Source of the DNA: Duganella sp. 1411
GTDB lineage: Bacteria; Pseudomonadota; Gammaproteobacteria; Burkholderiales; Burkholderiaceae_D
Assembly (NCBI RefSeq): GCF_017833525.1
Contig: NZ_JAFICD010000002.1
Coordinates: 1 to 64,000 of the forward strand
DNA: 64,000 nt
Reading direction: 5' to 3'
Position 1 is the stretch's first letter, and every line of letters starts with the position of its first letter. Below, one piece after another: positions 1 through 9,679 of this stretch. The notes under the pieces are model-generated. The model was not told the DNA's origin and did not search any database. It was given only the letters and a program-made list of their open reading frames with translations. The position numbers were made by a program, and so were the translations under genes.

Positions 1-3000
1 GAGCACCTTCTCGACGGTGCCGTCCGGCAGCATGACGGTTTCGGTCTCCATCCAGACGATGTCGCTGGTCAGGTGGCTGATCTGGTCGGCCGTCAATGCG
101 ATGCCGGGCCGCAGGTCGAACTGCTGGGCGAAACTGACGCCGCTGGTCAGCAGCGCCTTGTAGCGGCTGTCGTCGCTTTCGCCGGAGGCCGGCGCGCGGC
201 CGGTCAGCTCGATCAGTTGGTCACGCACCATTTTCTGTTCGTAGAAGCCGTCGCCCAGGCGTTTCTGGGTCGCCGACGGGTCCATCGCCAGCTGGTTGAG
301 CAGGTAGTCGCTGCTGACCCAGTTGCCGCGGTTGGCGAACTGCGAACGGGTCTCGAACACATAGCTGCCGTTGGCGTCGGGATTGATCGTCGACAAGCCG
401 TTGGGCGCGACCTTGACCGCGTTGGCGCCGCCGCCGACCTGCGAGGCGCCCTGCGTCTGGCCGACGCCGTGTCCAGTGGCGAGGTCGCCCAGGGCGCCGC
501 CGTTGGCGCCGCTGCCCCTGACGCGGTCGGCATTCCGGGCGCCAGCGGAGATGCCGCTGCCGCTGGCGTTTTGGGCGTCGCCGGCGTTGTTGACCAGGCC
601 GCTTCCGTTGGTGTCGAGCACGGTTTGGGCGTTGTTGCCGGTGCCGCTGGCGCCGGCCTGACCGTTGGCGATGGCGTTGTTGACCAAGCCGCTCGCGCCA
701 TTGCGGCCGCCGACGGAGGCGTGGTTGCCGACGCCGCTGCCGCCCACCTGTCCGTAGGCGCTGCCGCCGCTGCCGCCGCTGCCGGAGGCGTGGCTGGCGG
801 CGGTGGCGATGTTGTTGCCGGTGGCGACCACGTTGACGCTGTCGCGGATGTTGCCGGCCGTGCCGGCGGTGACATCGACGTTGGTGAAGCTGCGGCCGGT
901 GATGCTGACGCCTTTGCCGCCGGAGATGATGCCGGCCGCCGTGCCGATCACTTCGTTCAGGGTCGGCATGGTGTAGGCGGTCACATCGCCATCGTAAGTG
1001 CGCCAGGTGCCGTCGAAGGTGTGCGTGCGGTACAGCGTGGCGCCCTCGTTGGTGATGGCGGCGCCGCCGTCGACGACCAGCGCGCCGTTGGCGACGATGT
1101 TGCCGTACTGATTCATCAGCGACTGGCCGACGGTCATGTGCATGTTGCCGCCGGACAGGATCTGCGCCAATGCACCCGAGGTCGGCGCAACCTGGTCTTC
1201 AATCGCCACGTGGTGCGCCACCCGCGACTGCTCCAGCTTGCCTGCCTCCGATTTCAGTGACCGGATTTTTTCCCGGTTGATGATGGTGGTCGGATCGTAG
1301 TAGTTCGGCTGGGTCACGAAACGAATGCAGTTTGCGGCGCAACTGCCGTACTGGTTGGAGAACGTCGGCCCGGCGTCCGTCCAGCTGGTGACTTGATCAA
1401 CGTATTGGTACGCACTGCTCTCGGGGCCGCCTTGGTCCGGATTGGCCTGGTTATCCGAGCTGTACAAATAAAACAGCACGCGTGTGCCATCGCTCATCGA
1501 GATGCGCGCCTTGGCGCCGTATGAGCTGTACAGACCGCTTCCACCAGCAACGAAGGCGGAATCGTTGGCGTGCGTGCGTATCACGGCACGGCCGTAGGTA
1601 TTCCCATCCGGCGCGACAAAGGTGGCGTTCTCCAGAACGTCGTCAGGATTGACGAAGTACACTTCGTGCGGGAAATAGTTGGCGGAGTTCGGGTCGAAGT
1701 TTTTATGGTTGTCACCGTTGTGATACCACTCGGGCAACTGCATCTGCTTGGTCTCGTCGACCGTCTGCACCTTGACCAGCGAAACGTTCTCGCGGATGTT
1801 ATTCAGCGTGCCCGCGTTCAGCACCAGATCGCCGCCCGCCTCGATGGTCGACGAAATATTGTTGACCACGGCCGTCTGGCCGCCCGTCAAGGCGCCGGCG
1901 ATGGACAGGCTGCCGGAACTGTAGATCGTTCCTCCGCCGGTATTGTTCACCGTGCCGGAAACGCCCAGGCTCATCGAATTGGTCGCGCCGACCAATGACG
2001 TGGCCGTGGTGTTGTTAAGGTTTTGCGCCGTCAGCGTCAAATCGCCGCCGACGATCGCGTTGTCGTTGTTGACCGTGCCGCCGCTGTTGATGTCGAGCGC
2101 GGTCTCGCCGTTGATCTCGCCGGCGTTGTTGACATCGCCCGCCGCCTTGATCGCCACGCCCTGTCCCTGAATGACGGCGCCGGCGTTGTTGGTGACGGCG
2201 TTGCCGCTCAGCGTGAGGTTGCGCACCGCTTCGAAGGTCGCGTTGTTGGTGATGTTGCCCGTCACCGTCAGGCTCAGGTCGCGGTTCGAGTGGAACTGCT
2301 GGGTGCCGTTCCCTTGCGTGTAGTCGCCGTCCATCGTCAACGCCAGGTCGCGGCCGCCCTGCAACTCGCCGTTGCCCAGCAGCGTGTGCGTGGTGACGAT
2401 CAGGTCGCGGCCGGTCGTGACGTGGCCGCCCTCGTTGCTCAGCTGGTTGGCGGTCAGATTGAGGTCGCCTTCCGAGCCGGCCGCCGTCCCCAAGCTGCCG
2501 CCGTCGTTCTTGACGACATTGGCGACGATCAGCGCGTTGCCGGCCGAGACGATGGAACCGCTGTTGTTCAACGTGGCGCCCGCCTGGTTGAAGGTCAGCG
2601 TGCCGGCGCTGTTGATCTTGCCCTGGTTGTCCAGCTGCTGCGTCACCTGCAAGTCGAGGTTTTTGCCGGTGGCGATATTGCCGTTGGCGCCGCTGCTCAA
2701 GGTGGTGGCTTTGATCGCCATATTGCCGTTGCCGGCGATGGTGCCGTTGTTGCCGATCGCGCCCAGGCTGGTGATGGTGGCGTCGCCGCTGCCGATGTTG
2801 ATGATCTTGCCGCTGCCGTTGTCGATCGATTGCGCGGAGACAGTCAGCGCCGACGCCGCGCCCACCGCCTCGATGACGCCGGCATCGTTGCTCAACGCGC
2901 CCGTGACCTTGAGCTCCAGATCGCCGATGGCGTGCAAGGTGCCCTGCGTGTTGGTCAGCGCGCCGTCGATGGCTAATACCGCCTTGCCGTCCGACAGGAT

Positions 3001-6000
3001 CTGTCCGCCGACGTTGCTCAGGCTCTTGCCGGTCAAAGACAGGTCGGCGCCGCTGTCCTTGGCCGTGGCGATCTGGCCGCCGTCGTTGACGATGGCGTTG
3101 GCGACGAACGTGGCCTTGCCGCCGGCGACGATCTTGCCATTGTTGTTCAGGTTGGCGGCGGACTGGTCGAACAGCAAGGTGCCGGTGCCGGTGATGTCGG
3201 CGTGATTGTCGAGTTGCCCGGTGATCTTCAGCAGCAGGTCGCCGCCGGCCCCGATGGCCCCGCCGGTATTGTTGGCCAGCGTCCTGGCGCTCAGATTCAG
3301 GTCGCCGTTGCCGGCCAGAACGCCGCTGTTGACGATGGCGCCGTCGCTGTGCACGTTGGTGTCGCCGCTGCCAACGTTGACGATGCGCCCGGCCGTGCTG
3401 TCGATGGCGCCGGCCTTGATGTCGAGTTTGCTGGCGGCGCCGCCCGCTTCGATGGCGCCCGCCATGTTGTCCAGCGCGCCCGCGGCGGCGATGTCGATGT
3501 CGCGCCCCGCCTGTACCTTGCCGCCGGTGTTGTCCAGACCGCCGCCGCTGGTCAAGCTGGCGTCGCCGCTGGCCAAGATCTTGCCGCCCCGGTTGCTGAT
3601 AGTGTTGCTGTCGACAGTGATCTCCGCGCCGGACGCGCCGGCCGTGGCGATCTGGCCGCCATCGTTGTTGAAGCTGGCCGCGCTGAAGGTCGCCTGGCCA
3701 CCGGCGATCATCTGGCCGCTGTTGCTAAAGCTGGCGCCCGCTTGCGTGAATCGCAAGGTGCCGGCGCTGCTGACCGTGCCCATGTTCTGCATCTGCTGGG
3801 TGACCGCCAGCTGCAGGTCGCCGCCCGACGCCACCGTGCCGCCGTTCTGCGCGGTGCGCGACGACAGAAACAGATCGCCATTGCCCGCGATCATGCCGTT
3901 GCTGGTGATGGCGCCGCTCGCGCTGATCGACGTCAGCCCGCCGCCGACGTTGACCAGGCGCCCGCTGCCGTTACTGATGGCGCCAGCGCTGATCGTGTAC
4001 AGGCTGGCGACGTTGGCCGTTTCGATCACGCCGCCCGAGTTGCTCAGCAGGCCGCCGGCCGACAGGTCGAGGTTGCGCTGCGCCTGGATGGTGCCGCCGG
4101 CATTGTTGACCGCGCCCTTCACGTCGAGCAAGGCGCTGCCGTTGGCCAGCACGCTGCCGCCCTGGTTGCTCATGCTCTGGCTGTCGATCACGATATCGGC
4201 GGCACTGTTGCTCAGGGTGGCGATCTGGCCGCCGTCGTTGTTCAGCACGCCGGCCGCGATGTGGGCTTGGCCGGCCGAGGCGATCTGGCCACGGTTGTTG
4301 ACCACGACGGTGGCGCGGCTGAAGTCGAGCGTGCCGCCGCTGCTGATGGTGCCACGGTTATCGAGCTGCTGCGCGACCGCCAGGTCCAGATCGGCGCCGG
4401 ACACGACATTGCCGCCCGCCTGGTTCTGCAAGGTGCTGGCGGCCAGGCTGACATCGCCATTGCCGGCGATCAGGCCGCTGTTGACGATGCCGTCGCGCGC
4501 CGCGACCGACGTCGCGTTCGTGCCGACGTTGACGATGCGCCCGCCCGTGTTGTCGATCGCGCCGGCGTTCAGGCTGAAGGTGCTTTCGGCGTTGATCGCT
4601 TCGATGACGCCGCCGGTGTTGTTAAGCGCGCCGCCGGCGTCGAGCCCCATGTCCTGCCGCGCCTGGATGGTGCCGCGCGTATTGTCCACCGCGCCCGCCG
4701 CCGCGATCCGCGCGCCGTGGTCAGCGAGGATGGCGCCGTCGCGGTTGCTCAGGCTGTCGCTGGTCAGCGCGATATCGCTGCCGGAACCTTTGACCGTCGC
4801 CAGCTGTCCGCCATCGTTGTCGAACGCGCCCACGTTCAAGGTCGCCTTGCCGCCGGAAATGATGGTGCCGCGATTTTGCACCGACGTCGTCACCTCCGTG
4901 GTGTCGAGCGTGCCCGTGCTGTTGATCGCGCCCAGGTTTTGCAACTGCTGGGTGACGCCCAGCGTCATATCGGTTCCGGCGAAGATGGTCGCGCCGGCCG
5001 TGTTGCGCAGCGTTTGCGCGGTGACGTCGAGCTTGCCACTTCCGGCCACCAGGCCGCCGTTCAGCAGCAGCGCATCGGCGCCGACATGCGTGTCGCCGGT
5101 GCCGACGTTGACGATGTGCCCGCCGCTGTTGTCGATGGCGCCGGCCTGCACCCGCAGCATGCTGCCGCTGCCGATTGCTTCCAGCACGCCGGCGGTGTTG
5201 TCGATGGCGCCGCCGGCGTCGACGCGCAGGTCCCGCGCCGCCTGGATCACGCCCTGGGCGTTGTTCATCGCGCCCGTCAGGGTGAAAATGGCGTTGCGGT
5301 CGGCCTGGATCAAGCCGCCACGATTGGAGACGGCATCGGCCGTGATGCCGACATCGGCCTGCGATTGCTTGAGCGTGGCGATCTGGCCGCCATCGTTGTT
5401 GAGCACGCCGGCCAGCAGTCGCATCTCACCGCCGGCAACGATGCGCGCGGTGTTGGTCAAGGTGCCGGTCGCCAGCGTGGACGTCATGGCGCCAACGCTG
5501 CTGACGACGCCGGCGTTGTCGAGCTTGTCGCGCACGGCCAGTTGCAACGCGGCGCCGGACGAGACTTCGCCGCCGGCGCTGTTGGCGAGCGTCAACGCGG
5601 CCACGGCCAGGCTGCCGTTGGCGGCGATCAGCTTGCTGTTCTGGATGTAGGACGCCGACGTCACGCTGGAATTGCCGGTGCCGGCGCTGACGATGCGCCC
5701 GCCGGTGTTGTCGATCGCGCCGCCGGCCACATGCATCGCGCTGGTGGCCGCCAGCGTCTCGACCACGCCGTTGCGGTTGTCGAGCAACGCGCCGGCGCCC
5801 AAGGTCAGGTCGCGCCGGGTCTGCACCACGCCGTCGCGGTTGTCGGCCGCGCCGGCGACGGCGATGTCGCCGGCACCATCCGATAAGATCCGGCCGCGCT
5901 GGTTGCTCAGGCTGTCGCTGGCGATGACCAGGTTGGCGTCCGACTTGGCCGCCGTGGCGATGTCGCCGTCGTCGTTGTTCAGGTGCCCGGCCTTGACCAG

Positions 6001-9000
6001 CAAGTCGCCGTTGGCGCTGATCAGGCCGGTGTTGCCTAGCTCGGCCGTGGTGCGGGTGAAGGTCAGCGCGCCGTTGCTCTGGATCGTGCCGTCGTTTTGC
6101 AGGCGGTCGCTAACGCCCACCGTCATGGCCAAGCCCGACGTCACGGCGCCGGTGGCCGTGTTGTCCAGGCTTTGCGCCTCCACGTTCAGCGTGCCGTTGC
6201 CGGCGATCAAGCCGCTGTTGAGGATGCCCGTGGCGGCCGTGACGCTGGCGTCGCCGGTGCCGACGTTGACGATGCGGCCGGTGGTATTGTCGATCGACAG
6301 CGCGCTGACCTCCAGCTTGCTGAGCGCGCCGGTGGCCTCGATCACGCCGTCGGTGTTGTTCAGCCCGCCGCCGGCCTCGATCCGCATGTCCCGGGCGGCC
6401 TGCACGGTGCCGCCCTTATTGCTGATCGCTCCGCTAAAGTTCAGCGCGGCGCTGCCGCCGGCGATGATCTTGCCGCCATCGTTGTCCAGCGTATTGCCCC
6501 GCAGTGACATGATGGTGTCGGCCCCGCCGGTGGCGGCGATCAGGCCGCCGTTGGTCAGCCGGTCCACCCATACCTGCATGTTGCCGGCCGAACTGATCTG
6601 TCCGTAGTTGCGCACGTCCGCGTTGGGGCCGAGCAGCCTTAACTGGTCGGCGCTACTGATCAGGCCATTGTTTGTGAGCGACCCCGCCACAACGATGTCG
6701 AGATCGGCGCCACTGGTCATGGTGCCGCTGTTGTCGATGGCTGCCGCCGTCATGCCCAGCCAGCCATTACCCGCTACCAGGCCGCTGTTGATGATCTCGC
6801 CGGCGGCGCGGATGTCGGTGTCGCCGCGGCCGACGTTGACGATGCGGCCGGAGAGATTGCGGATGGTACCCGCTTGCACGTCCAGTTTGCTGACCGGACC
6901 GGCGGTCTCGATCGCCCCCTGCTCATTCAGCAGTGTGACGGCGGCGACGATGGCGGCGTCGCGCTGCGCCAGCATCAGACCGAAGGAGTTGTCCAGGCCG
7001 GTGTTGCTGGCGGTGACGGCGAGGTTGCCGTCGGCGATCACGTTGCCGCCGCGGTTGTTGACGTCCTGCGCGCTCAGCGCCACGTCGGCGCCGGAGCCGG
7101 CCGCCGTTCCGATCTGGCCGGCGGCGTTGTTGACATGCGCCACCGCGACCGTGATAGCGCCGCCGGCGGCGATCCGGCCGGGGTTGTTCAGCGTCGCCGC
7201 GTCCTCGATGAAGTCGAGCTTGCCGCCGCTGCTGATGTCGCCGCCGTTGTCCAGTTGCCGTTTGACGGCCAAGCGCATGTCGGTGACCGCTTGCACCGTG
7301 CCCTCGTTGCGCATGGTCTGCGCGTCCAGCAGCAAGGCGCCGTTGGCGCCGATCAGGCCGCTATTGAGCAGATTGCTAGCGCTGCTGATGCTGCTGGCGC
7401 CGCCGCCGGCGTTGGCGATGCGGCCGTTGCCATTGTCGATATCGCCGGCCGCGACCGCCATCGTGGCGGTCGCGGCGGTCGTTTCGATCACGCCGGCTTG
7501 ATTGTCGAGCCTGCCGGTGGCGGTCAACGACAGCCCGGTCGATGCCTGGATATAACCGTTTTGATTGTCGACGGCGCCACCGGCGTCGAGCGCGACGCGG
7601 CCGGCGGCGACGATCTTGCCGTTGACATTGCTGATGGCGCCGCTGTTGAGGGCGAGGTTGGCGCCGGCCGACAACAAGCCGCCGCCATTGTCGAAGCCCT
7701 GCGACTGGCCGGTAAAATTGCCGCCGACGATGATTTTTCCGCTTTGGTTGTCGAACGCGCCGGTGCGCAGACGGAAGTCGTGCAGCACGCTCAACTGGCC
7801 GGCGCCGTTGCTGAAGGCGCCGCCGTTGACGTCCAACGACGACAGGTTCAACTGGCCGCCGGCGTTGTTCAGCGACCTGACACCGACGCCGATATCGCCG
7901 CCGGACATGATACGGCCCGCGCCGTTATCGATGGCGCCGGCGATCTGGAGGTAGCCGTCGGGCACGGGGGTTGGCGCTGGCGCCGGGGTGGTCGCGGGCG
8001 CGGCAGGCGTCGGGGTCGGCGCTGGCGTCACGGCGCCGGCATCACCACCGCCACCGGCCCCCGCGCCGTCGCCCGGGTTGCCGGCGTTTCCACCATCGGC
8101 ACCGCTGCCGGGGCCGGGGCCGGTCGCGGTGCCGCCGACGGCCGGCGCCGCCCCCACCTGTCCGCCGCCGCTGTTATCCAGCGACGTGGCGGCGATGTCC
8201 AGCCGCGCCGCGCCGCTTTGCACGATTTGGCCGGATTGGTTACCAAGGCTGCCGGCCGCGCTGCTCAGCGCCACGCTCTGGCCCTGGATCAATCCGTGAT
8301 GATTGTCGATATCGCCCCGCAGCGACAACGCCGCGCGCCGGTCGCTGCTGATCGTGCCGCTGTTGGTCAGCGTGTTGGCGGTCACTTGCAAGCCGGCCTG
8401 GCCGCTCAGCGTGCCGCTGTTGCTCAGCGCGGCCGGCGTGTTGAGCGCCAGCGCCCCCACCGCTAACACGGTGCCGCTGTTGTCGATCGCCGCCGCGCCG
8501 CCCAGCGAGACATCGGCCTCGCCGTACACCTTGCCGCTGTTGGCGATGCCGCCGCGCGCGTCCACCCGCACCGCATTGCTCGCGCTCATACTGCCGGCGT
8601 TTTCCAGCCGGCCCGCGCTGGTCACGACCAGTTCGCCGGCCGCCGCGCCGAGGCTGCCGGCGTTGCGCACACCGACACCGGCCTCGGTGCCGATCAGCGT
8701 AATCTTGTTGGCGTACATACCGCCCAGCAGCGCCGTATCGACACCGTAGCGCGGGACCTCGCCGCTGCCCTCGGCGGGCGCCAGCATCGTGCTGGCCGCG
8801 CCCGCGCCGTCGGTGGTCAAGGTCACGTCGTTGGCGCCGGTCGTCACCGCCAGCTGCTGCGCCCACACGCCGGCGTTCAATTGCACCGAGCGCGCGATCA
8901 GCGCCGTGTAGTCGGTCAGCCGGGCGTCGAGTCCGGCGCCTTCCAAGCTGATCTGCCCGCGCCGCACGGAGTAACCGTTGAGCGCGCCATCGGCCGGATT

Positions 9001-9636
9001 CAGCAGCGGCGTGCCGGTGGTCAGGGTGGCCCGGCTGACGTTGATGAAACCGGCACCGTCGACCACGATGCCGGCCGGATTGGCGATCACCATCTCGGCG
9101 CGGTTGCCCGCCACCTCCATATAGCCGCGCAACTGGCTCGGATTGTTGGAATTGACCTCGTTGAGAATCACGCGTGCCGTTCCCTGCGCCATCCAGGGAT
9201 TGCCATCGATCCAGCCGCCCAGCTGGCTCTGCACGGCGTTGCGTGAATTATTCAGCACGGCGCCGCTCTTGGGCACGTCGAAGCGGTTGTAGACATTGCG
9301 CGACACACCGGCCGCGCTTGGCGTCTGTACATTGACCTGCAACACGCCGTTGGCGGTGTTCAACACCGTCGCTTGTTGGCGCCCTGGCGCGCTCGGGTCG
9401 GCGACGATTTGGGCCGCCGCCATGTTCATCATCGCCGCCGAGCCGCCCATCACCCCCAGCAGCGCCAAGGCCATGCCGCGCAGGCGCGTCGTCATCGGAC
9501 CGGCGCGGTCGGCGCCGCCGCTCGACGCCGCGCCGGCCTGCCCGCGTCCCTTGCCCTGGCTGCTGGCGTTTTCCTGCACGGCCATCAAAAGACCACGGCG
9601 TTTGTTGAAGACGATGCGATAGCACAGCTTGTTCAT
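1..9636 (-). CDS. Filamentous haemagglutinin / CdiA-like two-partner secretion exoprotein (TpsA), C-terminus beyond window
   Basis: The frame stays open for 3212 codons from ATG 9636 to the left edge. The N-terminus MNKLCYRIVFNKRRG is an extended signal peptide region, followed by a hydrophobic signal core ending near MAAAQ. Residues about 75-300 form the TPS haemagglutination domain, with an NPAGI motif in place of the usual NPNGI. A Gly/Pro/Ala linker (about residues 490-560) precedes a beta-helix with nine super-repeats of about 193 residues. Then come a non-repetitive domain (about 2570-2900), a Gly/Ser/Asn-rich linker (about 2920-3050), and a conserved FHA segment (ANRGNWVSSDYLLNQL, KRLGDGFYEQ, LTSDIVW) that in CdiA/FHA proteins lies before the pretoxin region. 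The protein should be exported through the TpsB encoded 43 bp upstream. Whether it is a pure adhesin or a CDI toxin carrier depends on the missing C-terminus. Confidence 0.93.
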   Translation of the reverse strand, partial: MNKLCYRIVFNKRRGLLMAVQENASSQGKGRGQAGAASSGGADRAGPMTTRLRGMALALLGVMGGSAAMMNMAAAQIVADPSAPGRQQATVLNTANGVLQVNVQTPSAAGVSRNVYNRFDVPKSGAVLNNSRNAVQSQLGGWIDGNPWMAQGTARVILNEVNSNNPSQLRGYMEVAGNRAEMVIANPAGIVVDGAGFINVSRATLTTGTPLLNPADGALNGYSVRRGQISLEGAGLDARLTDYTALIARSVQLNAGVWAQQLAVTTGANDVTLTTDGAGAASTMLAPAEGSGEVPRYGVDTALLGGMYANKITLIGTEAGVGVRNAGSLGAAAGELVVTSAGRLENAGSMSASNAVRVDARGGIANSGKVYGEADVSLGGAAAIDNSGTVLAVGALALNTPAALSNSGTLSGQAGLQVTANTLTNSGTISSDRRAALSLRGDIDNHHGLIQGQSVALSSAAGSLGNQSGQIVQSGAARLDIAATSLDNSGGGQVGAAPAVGGTATGPGPGSGADGGNAGNPGDGAGAGGGGDAGAVTPAPTPTPAAPATTPAPAPTPVPDGYLQIAGAIDNGAGRIMSGGDIGVGVRSLNNAGGQLNLSSLDVNGGAFSNGAGQLSVLHDFRLRTGAFDNQSGKIIVGGNFTGQSQGFDNGGGLLSAGANLALNSGAISNVNGKIVAAGRVALDAGGAVDNQNGYIQASTGLSLTATGRLDNQAGVIETTAATATMAVAAGDIDNGNGRIANAGGGASSISSASNLLNSGLIGANGALLLDAQTMRNEGTVQAVTDMRLAVKRQLDNGGDISSGGKLDFIEDAATLNNPGRIAAGGAITVAVAHVNNAAGQIGTAAGSGADVALSAQDVNNRGGNVIADGNLAVTASNTGLDNSFGLMLAQRDAAIVAAVTLLNEQGAIETAGPVSKLDVQAGTIRNLSGRIVNVGRGDTDIRAAGEIINSGLVAGNGWLGMTAAAIDNSGTMTSGADLDIVVAGSLTNNGLISSADQLRLLGPNADVRNYGQISSAGNMQVWVDRLTNGGLIAATGGADTIMSLRGNTLDNDGGKIIAGGSAALNFSGAISNKGGTVQAARDMRIEAGGGLNNTDGVIEATGALSKLEVSALSIDNTTGRIVNVGTGDASVTAATGILNSGLIAGNGTLNVEAQSLDNTATGAVTSGLAMTVGVSDRLQNDGTIQSNGALTFTRTTAELGNTGLISANGDLLVKAGHLNNDDGDIATAAKSDANLVIASDSLSNQRGRILSDGAGDIAVAGAADNRDGVVQTRRDLTLGAGALLDNRNGVVETLAATSAMHVAGGAIDNTGGRIVSAGTGNSSVTSASYIQNSKLIAANGSLAVAALTLANSAGGEVSSGAALQLAVRDKLDNAGVVSSVGAMTSTLATGTLTNTARIVAGGEMRLLAGVLNNDGGQIATLKQSQADVGITADAVSNRGGLIQADRNAIFTLTGAMNNAQGVIQAARDLRVDAGGAIDNTAGVLEAIGSGSMLRVQAGAIDNSGGHIVNVGTGDTHVGADALLLNGGLVAGSGKLDVTAQTLRNTAGATIFAGTDMTLGVTQQLQNLGAINSTGTLDTTEVTTSVQNRGTIISGGKATLNVGAFDNDGGQLATVKGSGSDIALTSDSLSNRDGAILADHGARIAAAGAVDNTRGTIQARQDMGLDAGGALNNTGGVIEAINAESTFSLNAGAIDNTGGRIVNVGTNATSVAARDGIVNSGLIAGNGDVSLAASTLQNQAGGNVVSGADLDLAVAQQLDNRGTISSGGTLDFSRATVVVNNRGQIASAGQAHIAAGVLNNDGGQIATLSNSAADIVIDSQSMSNQGGSVLANGSALLDVKGAVNNAGGTIQAQRNLDLSAGGLLSNSGGVIETANVASLYTISAGAISNGSGRLVNVGGGLTSISASGAITSNGMIAGNGDLFLSSRTAQNGGTVASGGDLQLAVTQQMQNMGTVSSAGTLRFTQAGASFSNSGQMIAGGQATFSAASFNNDGGQIATAGASGAEITVDSNTISNRGGKILASGDASLTSGGGLDNTGGKVQAGRDIDIAAAGALDNMAGAIEAGGAASKLDIKAGAIDSTAGRIVNVGSGDTNVHSDGAIVNSGVLAGNGDLNLSARTLANNTGGAIGAGGDLLLKITGQLDNHADITGTGTLLFDQSAANLNNNGKIVAGGKATFVANAIVNDGGQIATAKDSGADLSLTGKSLSNVGGQILSDGKAVLAIDGALTNTQGTLHAIGDLELKVTGALSNDAGVIEAVGAASALTVSAQSIDNGSGKIINIGSGDATITSLGAIGNNGTIAGNGNMAIKATTLSSGANGNIATGKNLDLQVTQQLDNQGKINSAGTLTFNQAGATLNNSGSIVSAGNALIVANVVKNDGGSLGTAAGSEGDLNLTANQLSNEGGHVTTGRDLIVTTHTLLGNGELQGGRDLALTMDGDYTQGNGTQQFHSNRDLSLTVTGNITNNATFEAVRNLTLSGNAVTNNAGAVIQGQGVAIKAAGDVNNAGEINGETALDINSGGTVNNDNAIVGGDLTLTAQNLNNTTATSLVGATNSMSLGVSGTVNNTGGGTIYSSGSLSIAGALTGGQTAVVNNISSTIEAGGDLVLNAGTLNNIRENVSLVKVQTVDETKQMQLPEWYHNGDNHKNFDPNSANYFPHEVYFVNPDDVLENATFVAPDGNTYGRAVIRTHANDSAFVAGGSGLYSSYGAKARISMSDGTRVLFYLYSSDNQANPDQGGPESSAYQYVDQVTSWTDAGPTFSNQYGSCAANCIRFVTQPNYYDPTTIINREKIRSLKSEAGKLEQSRVAHHVAIEDQVAPTSGALAQILSGGNMHMTVGQSLMNQYGNIVANGALVVDGGAAITNEGATLYRTHTFDGTWRTYDGDVTAYTMPTLNEVIGTAAGIISGGKGVSITGRSFTNVDVTAGTAGNIRDSVNVVATGNNIATAASHASGSGGSGGSAYGQVGGSGVGNHASVGGRNGASGLVNNAIANGQAGASGTGNNAQTVLDTNGSGLVNNAGDAQNASGSGISAGARNADRVRGSGANGGALGDLATGHGVGQTQGASQVGGGANAVKVAPNGLSTINPDANGSYVFETRSQFANRGNWVSSDYLLNQLAMDPSATQKRLGDGFYEQKMVRDQLIELTGRAPASGESDDSRYKALLTSGVSFAQQFDLRPGIALTADQISHLTSDIVWMETETVMLPDGTVEKVL
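2500..7700 (-). repeat. Nine in-frame super-repeats of ~579 bp (~193 codons) in the TpsA beta-helix
   Basis: An equivalent motif (plus-strand CCGACGTTGACGATG and variants, coding for IVNVGTG-like rungs) recurs at 2792, 3371, 3944, 4523, 5102, 5681, 6260, 6830 and 7406. The spacings are 579, 573, 579, 579, 579, 579, 570 and 576 bp, all multiples of three. Each unit carries the same succession of rungs (DNTGGRIVNVG, NSGLIAGNG, LDNRGTISSGG, NNDGGQIAT, SNRGGQIL, GVIEA). The outer boundaries given are approximate. Confidence 0.85.
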
Positions 9637-9679
9637 GACGATACTTTCTGCCGGCGGGGTTGGGGCCGGCGCATGCGGG

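Noticed and set aside
3202..5886. An 894-codon open frame on the plus strand opposite the exoprotein gene, with others at 73-1260, 2023-2976, 3206-5650 and 6874-8466
   Set aside because: They are antisense to the beta-helix repeats, in register with their codon bias; the translations are Ala/Val/Asp or Leu/Pro/Ser-rich without any domain. The minus-strand frame has a signal peptide, TPS domain and FHA motifs.
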